This document shows, one piece after another, positions 6,120 to 10,926 of a DNA stretch of 10,926 nucleotides (position 1 is its first letter; every line of letters begins with the position of its first letter). The DNA lies in contig DOBD01000191.1 in the NCBI GenBank assembly GCA_003506275.1, positions 13,763 through 24,688 on the forward strand, given 5' to 3'. The notes below the pieces were generated by a model, which was given only the letters and a program-made list of their open reading frames with translations, had not been told where the DNA came from and did no database searches. A program made the position numbers and the translations under genes. The DNA comes from Bacteroidales bacterium (GTDB lineage Bacteria > Bacteroidota > Bacteroidia > Bacteroidales > UBA1402).

Positions 6120-7652
6120 ATGCTGGTAGAGGTCTTAAGTGCAGCCATTTCAGGGATAGATGCGTTTCCTGTTCACATAGAAGTGGGATTATCCAGGGGT
6201 ATACGGTTTTCGTTGGTGGGTTTGCCCGACAGCGCCGTCAAGGAAAGTCATGAACGGATAACCTCGGCGCTGCGGTATAATGACATGGATCTGCCCAGGC
6301 ATCAGATTACCATCAACATGGCTCCGGCTGATTTACGGAAAGAAGGTACAGCCTACGACTTACCGCTGGCAGTGGGCATCATGGCTGCCGGTGGTTTCGT
6401 AAAAAATGACGGATTGTGTGAGACGTTGTTCATGGGGGAATTATCGCTTGATGGTCACCTGCGGCAGGTTCGTGGTGCTTTGGCTGTTGCCTTGATGGCC
6501 AAAAAAATGGGAATCAAACGGTTGATCCTGCCGGCAGCCAACGCTTTGGAAGCAGCCGTGGTCGAAGGTTTGGCCGTATACGGTCTGGACACCTTGAGCG
6601 ACGTGGTGGGTCTATTGAATGGACAGGCCATGGCAACCATCACTGTCTGCAACCAGCACAATCAGGTTGCTGATGAAGACCTGGAGGCAGATTTCGCGGA
6701 TGTCAAGGGACAGGAAGCAGAAAAAAGAGCGATTGAAGTAGCCTGTGCCGGTGGTCATAACCTATTGATGATAGGGCCTCCTGGCGCAGGCAAGACAATG
6801 ATGGCCAAATGCATACCAGGGATTTTACCCCCTATGAGTCGTGCCGAGTCGCTGGAAACGACGGTTATTCATTCGGTAGCCGGGAAAACAGGACCGGGAA
6901 AAGCGCTGCTGACAGCACGTCCGTTTCGAGCACCACACCACAGCATCAGCGCTATCGCCTTGATAGGCGGAGGAGCCAAGCCACAACCGGGTGAAATATC
7001 CCTGGCTCACAATGGTGTACTTTTCCTGGATGAATTACCCGAGTTTCAACGCCATGTCCTTGAAGTGCTCCGACAGCCCTTGGAAGACAGAGTCATACAG
7101 GTGGCCAGGGCCAACTACCAAGTCTGTTACCCGGCAAACTTTATGTTGGTTGCCTCACTGAATCCTTGTCCTTGTGGGCATTACAATGATCCGGAATTGC
7201 CCTGTGTGTGTACACCAGGTCAAATCAAGCATTACCTGAACAAATTGTCCGGCCCCTTGCTCGACCGCATCGACCTGCAACTGGAACTTACACCGGTACC
7301 TTTTGAGCAATTGACAGCAAAAAAGCAGGGTGAATCAAGTGCTTCCATTAGAGACAGGATCATGGTTGCCAGGGATCGACAAGCCAGACGGTTCGAAAAG
7401 GAAACCGGCATCTTTTCCAATGCCATGATGACACCAGCCTTACTTCGCCAACACGCAAAACTATCCACAACCGCCGTGTCCTTGCTGCAAACGGCCATGT
7501 CTAAACTGCACCTGTCTGCCAGAGCATACGACAGAATCCTGAAAATGTCCAGGACCATTGCCGATTTGGCCGGTCACGAAAACGTACAGACCGAAGATGT
7601 GGCTGAAGCCATTCAGTACAGGCTGTTGGATAAAGGGAAATGGGGGGCCTAA
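6120..7652 (+). CDS. yifB: YifB/ComM family Mg-chelatase-like AAA+ ATPase
   Basis: This encodes 510 residues, the usual length for the family. The ATG at 6120 (MLVEVLSAAISGIDA) is chosen over a TTG at 6078; the promoter directly upstream confirms it. Residues 1-170 are the ChlI-type N-terminal domain with a Lon-protease-like fold (VGLPDSAVKESHERI, GTAYDLPLAVG). The AAA+ module follows: Walker A GPPGAGKT at 219-226, RPFRAPHHSIS near 268-277, Walker B GVLFLDELPEF at 299-309. A cysteine cluster C350-x-C-x9-C-x-C364 is likely metal-binding, and LLDRIDL is near 380-386. The C-terminal helical domain ends in ADLAGHENVQTEDVAEAIQYR. ComM of Vibrio is a hexameric branch-migration helicase used when imported DNA is integrated during natural transformation; in Bacteroidetes the role is presumed similar but untested. 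The 3' end overlaps the convergent shikimate kinase gene. Confidence 0.95.
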   Translation: MLVEVLSAAISGIDAFPVHIEVGLSRGIRFSLVGLPDSAVKESHERITSALRYNDMDLPRHQITINMAPADLRKEGTAYDLPLAVGIMAAGGFVKNDGLCETLFMGELSLDGHLRQVRGALAVALMAKKMGIKRLILPAANALEAAVVEGLAVYGLDTLSDVVGLLNGQAMATITVCNQHNQVADEDLEADFADVKGQEAEKRAIEVACAGGHNLLMIGPPGAGKTMMAKCIPGILPPMSRAESLETTVIHSVAGKTGPGKALLTARPFRAPHHSISAIALIGGGAKPQPGEISLAHNGVLFLDELPEFQRHVLEVLRQPLEDRVIQVARANYQVCYPANFMLVASLNPCPCGHYNDPELPCVCTPGQIKHYLNKLSGPLLDRIDLQLELTPVPFEQLTAKKQGESSASIRDRIMVARDRQARRFEKETGIFSNAMMTPALLRQHAKLSTTAVSLLQTAMSKLHLSARAYDRILKMSRTIADLAGHENVQTEDVAEAIQYRLLDKGKWGA

Positions 7653-8167
7653 GTGTTTATAAACAGCAGGCAACGCCTAACTACGTCTTGCTTGGTTTGA
7701 CCATCGGTAAGCACCACAATATCTGCCTGGTCGTAAAAAGGTGAACGTTTGGCCAGCAGTTGGGTGATGAAACGGGGAAGCGTTTCTTTTGTCTGTCCCT
7801 CGAGGAGTGGACGGTTGCCCAGTTCAGGCTTCAGACGCAGAGATAGTTCCTCAGGTGACGCCTTCAAGTAAACGGTTTTACCCTTGGTTTTCATGTAGGC
7901 CATATTATCAAAATAGCAAGGTGCTCCACCTCCGGTAGCGATGATGGAAGGACTGCCTTGAGCCAACGCGTGAAGAGCCTCACGCTCCAAAGCCCTGAAG
8001 GCTTCCTCACCAAGCGATTCAAACAGCGCAGGGACTGTTTGCCCCTGCTGCTGTTCAAGATAGTGGTCCAAATCGATGAACGGTAGTCCAAGCGGTGCGG
8101 CAAGCATCCGTCCTATGGTTGATTTTCCAGATCCCATGAAGCCAATCAAAAAGAGGGATGTCTTCAT
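7649..8167 (-). CDS. aroK: Shikimate kinase
   Basis: This encodes 172 residues from an ATG at 8167-8165, the normal size for the enzyme. It phosphorylates the 3-hydroxyl of shikimate with ATP, the fifth step of the chorismate pathway, in the cytoplasm. The P-loop is G9-FMGSGKST17. D32 and D34 in DLDHYLE bind magnesium/shikimate, R58 in EEAFRALE contacts the substrate carboxylate, and the GGGAP loop is at 79-83. The lid arginine is R119 in GNRPLL, and R141 in RSPFY completes the shikimate site. The gene follows the CoA-transferase gene after 40 bases on the same strand with no clear promoter between, so read-through transcription is likely. Its TAG stop (7651-7649) overlaps the TAA stop of the convergent yifB gene. 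All expected active-site residues are present. Confidence 0.95.
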   Translation of the reverse strand: MKTSLFLIGFMGSGKSTIGRMLAAPLGLPFIDLDHYLEQQQGQTVPALFESLGEEAFRALEREALHALAQGSPSIIATGGGAPCYFDNMAYMKTKGKTVYLKASPEELSLRLKPELGNRPLLEGQTKETLPRFITQLLAKRSPFYDQADIVVLTDGQTKQDVVRRCLLFINT

Positions 8168-8207
8168 TCCTTTGGACTAATAGATACACGATAATCGATC
8201 GAGTTGT

Positions 8208-9689
8208 TTAGAAGCGCGTGTTGCGCATATCGCCAGTATCCAAAAAGGCCTGGTGGAAAGCGTGACCTTGTGATAAGGAGTGCGGCGTGTGGCCGCCCTT
8301 GCTCAGTTTGAGGTAGTCCCACATCAACTGCTTGTAATCAGGATGGACGCAGTTCTCTATAACCGTTTGAGCGCGCTGCACAGGCGATTTTCCCCTCAGG
8401 TCGGCTACACCCTGTTCGGTAATCAATACCTTGACCGAATGCTCGTTGTGATCCTGGTGTGAAACCATGGGCACGAGTGCACTGATCTTTCCTCCTTTGG
8501 CAACGGAGGGACAGGTAAAGATCGACAAGTAAGCGTTACGGGTAAAATCACCGGAACCACCGATACCATTCATCATTTTGGTACCCAGCACATGCGTGGA
8601 GTTGACGTTGCCAAATATGTCGGCTTCCAGGGCCGTATTGATGGTGATGAGTCCAAGTCGTCTGGCAATCTCCGGGCTGTTTGAAATTTCCTGTGGCCGT
8701 AAGACCAATTTTGATTTGAAAAAGTCCCAATCCTGATAGACACCGGCCAACACGTCCGAAGAAATGGTCAGGGAGCAACCGCTGACAAATTTTACATCGC
8801 CCTTGCGCATCAGTTCAATAACGGCATCCTGAATCACCTCAGTATACATCTGAAATACAGGAATTCCCGGATTTGACCCCAAGGAAGCCAACACAGCGTT
8901 GGCGATGTTGCCTACACCCGATTGAATGGGTAAAAACGAAGCGGGGATACGTCCGGCCTTCATCTCGCCGACCAAGAAGTTAGCCACATTGTCCCCTACG
9001 GCGGCTGTGACCTCATCAATGGGAGCAAACCCACCGACTTGGTCAGGCTCGTTGGTTTCAACAATCCCGACGATTTTTGCCGGGTCCACCTTGAGGACGG
9101 GGCTGCCAATGCGGTCTGAGGGTTGGTAGACGGGGATTTCACGGCGGCAAGGAGGATCAAGGGGCTCGTATATGTCATGCAAACCCTTGATGTGAGTCGG
9201 GTGTTGGCTGTTCAGCTCCAGGATGATCTTATCGGCCAATCTGGCCACTGTCGGAGAGATACCCACCCCCGAAGTCAGTACCAGTTCTCCCTTTTCAGTA
9301 ACATCACAGACCTCGAGTATGGCTACGTTGACCTTGCCCAGGAAGCCATAACGTAATTCCTGAGCCAAACCGGACAGGTGCATATCAATGTAGGCCGTTT
9401 TTCCACCATTGAGGTTGTTGCGCATGTCTCCGTTCGATTGATAGGGCACACGAAACGACACGGCCTCGGCTCTAGCCAATTCTCCATCGAGAGAATCGCC
9501 GGTGGAAGCTCCGGTAATCACACCGATTTGAAACGTGCGACCAGCGTTGTGTTCACTGATTGCTCTGGCGGCGATGGCTTTGGCCACCACTTTGGGCGAT
9601 CCGGCCGGTGTAAAACCACTGAACCCGACGTTATCGCCGTTATTCACATACGAAGCTGCTTCTTCTGCAGTAAGGATACGATAGGACAT
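8208..9689 (-). CDS. Acetyl-CoA hydrolase/transferase family protein (probable succinyl-CoA:acetate CoA-transferase)
   Basis: This encodes 493 residues. The ATG at 9689-9687 (MSYRILTAEEAASYV) is used; a longer frame opens only at a TTG at 9737, upstream of the -7 element. The sequence fits class I CoA-transferases of the AarC/Cat1 group from end to end: GDNVGFSGFTPAGSPK (18-33), GGFAPIDEVTAAVGDNVA (219-236), IQSGVGNIANAVL (255-267), catalytic glutamate E284 in MYTEVIQD, then FVSGCSLT, GIGGSGDFTRNA and the C-terminal VLITEQGVADLRG. Family knowledge: the Glu forms a glutamyl-CoA thioester, and CoA is passed between acyl groups, typically succinyl-CoA, acetate or propionate. In anaerobic Bacteroidales such enzymes release acetate during fermentation or link propionate formation to succinate. 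The exact acyl pair cannot be read from sequence. The neighbour 40 bases downstream is shikimate kinase; upstream is the repeat-containing membrane protein. Confidence 0.9.
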   Translation of the reverse strand: MSYRILTAEEAASYVNNGDNVGFSGFTPAGSPKVVAKAIAARAISEHNAGRTFQIGVITGASTGDSLDGELARAEAVSFRVPYQSNGDMRNNLNGGKTAYIDMHLSGLAQELRYGFLGKVNVAILEVCDVTEKGELVLTSGVGISPTVARLADKIILELNSQHPTHIKGLHDIYEPLDPPCRREIPVYQPSDRIGSPVLKVDPAKIVGIVETNEPDQVGGFAPIDEVTAAVGDNVANFLVGEMKAGRIPASFLPIQSGVGNIANAVLASLGSNPGIPVFQMYTEVIQDAVIELMRKGDVKFVSGCSLTISSDVLAGVYQDWDFFKSKLVLRPQEISNSPEIARRLGLITINTALEADIFGNVNSTHVLGTKMMNGIGGSGDFTRNAYLSIFTCPSVAKGGKISALVPMVSHQDHNEHSVKVLITEQGVADLRGKSPVQRAQTVIENCVHPDYKQLMWDYLKLSKGGHTPHSLSQGHAFHQAFLDTGDMRNTRF

Positions 9690-9713
9690 ATGCGTGTTTG
9701 TTTTTAAGCACCG

Positions 9714-9721
9714 CAAAAGTA
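9714..9721 (-). promoter_or_regulatory. -7 element for the CoA-transferase gene
   Basis: On the minus strand TACTTTTG is a perfect TAnnTTTG match, 25 bases before the ATG at 9689. Upstream is T-rich, and TTG triplets lie at 13 bases rather than 19-21, so the -33 element is not ideal. The predicted leader is about 20 bases. Confidence 0.5.
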
Positions 9722-9773
9722 CAAAAAACCAACACAATAAAACAGTAAAAAAGGAGGGGAATTTACCCGATTT

Positions 9774-10370
9774 TCAAAACTTTGGGCGCATGATTTCGCC
9801 GTAAATGAGTGCCTTTCTCACTTCCTGCAGTTCATCCAAATCGTCGGAAACCGATAGAAGAGCGGGTGAGGCCACAATTTCGGCGATTTCACCCTCAGTA
9901 ACTATTCGCTTACCTTTGCTGCCCGGTGTTGGCTTAGCCTTGATTTTGTCTTCCAGGCTGATTGCTTGACGGGTAAACCGTTCCGCACTTTGATTGGGAC
10001 GACGGAAGGTCTCAGACGATTGGTTGGTACGTCGAAAATCCTCGGCGGGTTGATTGGTACGTCGGTAACCTTCGTCCGACTGACTGGCCGTTCGCTCGGT
10101 CGCTGTGTTCAGCGTTGAGGCAGGTCGATTGGCAGCAGGCGTTGGTTTGGGATTTCTGGGAATGAAGTCATCGTCATCCACATCAAACAAACTCTTGGTG
10201 GTTTCCCGCATGACGTTCTTGATCCATTCCGTTCCATCGCCAGTCGATGTCCCGGCGTTGTCCTCATCGTGAACGGCAGCCGCTTCCTGCTTCTTTTTAA
10301 CGGATTTGACCACGGAGGCCACCACCGATACAGCGATCATGCCATAAAAAATCAAGTCACCGGCATCCAT
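9774..10370 (-). CDS. Uncharacterised membrane-anchored protein with ten-residue tandem repeats
   Basis: This encodes 198 residues from the ATG at 10370-10368 (MDAGDLIFYGMI); the longer frame begins at a TTG inside the promoter. I do not recognise a named family. One N-terminal transmembrane helix (about residues 5-24, DLIFYGMIAVSVVASVVKSV) is followed by KKKQ, which predicts an inner-membrane anchor with the remainder in the cytoplasm. A low-complexity region (25-100) contains an acidic run, DVDDDD (63-68). Residues 101-130 are three ten-residue repeats with core FRRTNQ (YRRTNQ, FRRTNQ, FRRPNQ), flanked by degenerate copies. The C-terminus (160-198) is ordered-looking: TEGEIAEIVASPALL, then LDELQEVRKALIYGEIMRPKF. 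That closing motif (leucine-rich helix, then IYGEI) resembles short C-terminal motifs I associate with other Bacteroidetes hypothetical proteins. The gene has its own promoter and lies between the right-edge fragment gene and the CoA-transferase. Confidence 0.8.
   Translation of the reverse strand: MDAGDLIFYGMIAVSVVASVVKSVKKKQEAAAVHDEDNAGTSTGDGTEWIKNVMRETTKSLFDVDDDDFIPRNPKPTPAANRPASTLNTATERTASQSDEGYRRTNQPAEDFRRTNQSSETFRRPNQSAERFTRQAISLEDKIKAKPTPGSKGKRIVTEGEIAEIVASPALLSVSDDLDELQEVRKALIYGEIMRPKF
9981..10070 (-). repeat. Three 30-base in-frame tandem repeats
   Basis: Units at 10070-10041, 10040-10011 and 10010-9981 encode GYRRTNQPAE, DFRRTNQSSE and TFRRPNQSAE. At the DNA level the cores (for example TGATTGG-ACG on the plus strand) recur at exactly 30-base spacing (9991, 10021, 10051). 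Degenerate relatives flank both sides. Synonymous changes separate the units, so this is not a fresh duplication. Confidence 0.85.
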
Positions 10371-10385
10371 ACCTTTATTTTTTCT

Positions 10386-10416
10386 CAAAAGTAGGCATTC
10401 GGTCGGGTAAAAACAA
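10386..10416 (-). promoter_or_regulatory. Bacteroidetes-type promoter for the repeat-protein gene
   Basis: On the minus strand TTG (10416-10414) is followed after 20 bases by TACTTTTG (10393-10386), a perfect -7 match. The start site would be about 11 bases before the ATG at 10370. The element lies between the stop of the upstream gene (10443) and this gene, so the repeat-protein gene is probably transcribed separately. Confidence 0.6.
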
Positions 10417-10442
10417 CCCTCATCATAAAAAACACCTCAGGA

Positions 10443-10926
10443 TCAGGCCAAAAAACCAGCCGCCTTCGTAAAGACCTTGTTGAAGGAGTGAGTCAACACC
10501 CCTTCGTCCACACGACCCGTAGGAGGAAAAGGACTTTCATGAGAATAGTCGAATGGGAAATCCAACTGCTCGAAACAGGCTGTCGCCAGGCTTTCACCCA
10601 TGCATGCCTGCACACCGGCATAGGGCATGACCGTATCTTTTTTCAGGGAAATTCCGGCAATACCTGCTTGTCTGGCCTTAAAAAACGACAGCCGTTCCTC
10701 CCGGTATGCCTCAGGCAAAACCATCGCGTTGAAAGCCCTGAGGATACGACTTTCCATGGATCGGCCAGCCGCCAAAGAGGCGGTTTTTTCCATCCATTCC
10801 TGACAATAGTACTGGAACAGCCGGTCGTAGGCCACTTTGTCCATGATATACCTGGAGGCGCCGTACATCGCTTTGAAAATGGAGCCACCACAAAAGACAA
10901 AAAGGCGGGAACGGGAGAACAGCCTT
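10443..10926 (-). CDS. Uncharacterised protein, C-terminal part (possibly DUF6051)
   Basis: The minus-strand frame is open from the right edge to the TGA at 10445-10443, giving 161 visible codons. An ATG at 10868 is internal rather than a credible start, because the coding-like sequence continues upstream (RLFVFCGGSIFKAMYGAS). Visible features: GGSIFKAMYGASRYIMD, a helix-rich middle (YDRLFQYYCQEWMEKTASL), then GISLKKDTVMPYAGV and FDYSHESPFPPTG, ending FNKVFTKAAGFLA. The pattern, with a late His in YSHESPFP and an Asp in KKDTVMPY, is reminiscent of an alpha/beta-hydrolase-like C-terminus. From memory it resembles the Bacteroidetes family DUF6051, but I cannot confirm this without a search. There are no transmembrane segments in the visible part. 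Function unknown. Confidence 0.65.
   Translation of the reverse strand, partial: RLFSRSRLFVFCGGSIFKAMYGASRYIMDKVAYDRLFQYYCQEWMEKTASLAAGRSMESRILRAFNAMVLPEAYREERLSFFKARQAGIAGISLKKDTVMPYAGVQACMGESLATACFEQLDFPFDYSHESPFPPTGRVDEGVLTHSFNKVFTKAAGFLA

Noticed and set aside
7232..7558. Minus-strand open frame of 108 codons inside yifB
   Set aside because: Antisense shadow of the AAA+ protein; no motif of its own.
9378..9707. Plus-strand open frame of 109 codons
   Set aside because: Antisense shadow of the CoA-transferase and its promoter.
9961..10110. Tandem 30-base repeats as a CRISPR array
   Set aside because: The units are contiguous, in frame, without spacers, and encode a decapeptide repeat.
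1..10926. A new defence or mobile genetic system
   Set aside because: No transposase, integrase, nuclease, methylase, phage or direct-repeat boundary was found; most genes have ordinary chromosomal functions.

Overview
The window looks like a chromosomal segment of a Bacteroidetes bacterium, most likely order Bacteroidales. The clues are the gene families (a TonB-dependent receptor with an N-terminal carboxypeptidase-regulatory-like domain, a DUF4369 lipoprotein, a short Bacteroides-type Ppx/GppA protein, an acetyl-CoA hydrolase/transferase) and several promoters of the Bacteroidetes form TTTG-N19/20-TAnnTTTG. Shine-Dalgarno sequences are generally absent. Base composition is mixed, near 50% GC by eye, with AT-rich intergenic stretches. 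No rRNA, tRNA, CRISPR array, insertion sequence or phage gene was seen.

Layout. Positions 1-5077 are all on the minus strand. Reading in the direction of transcription: a two-gene operon of a two-helix SPFH/band-7 membrane protein and a 60-residue Arc-type ribbon-helix-helix protein (5077-3914); a Ppx/GppA phosphatase-family protein (3783-2800); then a small secreted stand-alone CarboxypepD_reg-like protein (2662-2294) followed 29 bases later by a TonB-dependent receptor (2264 to beyond position 1). An AT-rich divergent region (5078-5341) carries promoters for both sides. The plus strand then holds a DUF4369 lipoprotein (5342-6013) and a YifB/ComM-type AAA+ protein (6120-7652). The latter collides tail to tail, with overlapping stop codons, with a minus-strand group: an uncharacterised C-terminal fragment (beyond 10926 to 10443), a membrane-anchored repeat protein (10370-9774), an acetyl-CoA hydrolase/CoA-transferase (9689-8208) and shikimate kinase (8167-7649).

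How it fits together. Most genes are housekeeping or envelope functions: outer-membrane uptake, polyphosphate/(p)ppGpp-linked phosphatase, membrane microdomain scaffold, DNA uptake/recombination helicase, aromatic amino-acid synthesis, and acetate-forming CoA transfer suggesting fermentative metabolism. The less understood parts are the SPFH + ribbon-helix-helix pair, the detached CarboxypepD_reg domain ahead of a receptor that already has one, the membrane-anchored protein with ten-residue tandem repeats, and the fragment at the right edge. I did not find convincing evidence for a novel defence or mobile system. Intergenic regions are all shorter than 300 bases; the longest is 5078-5341.
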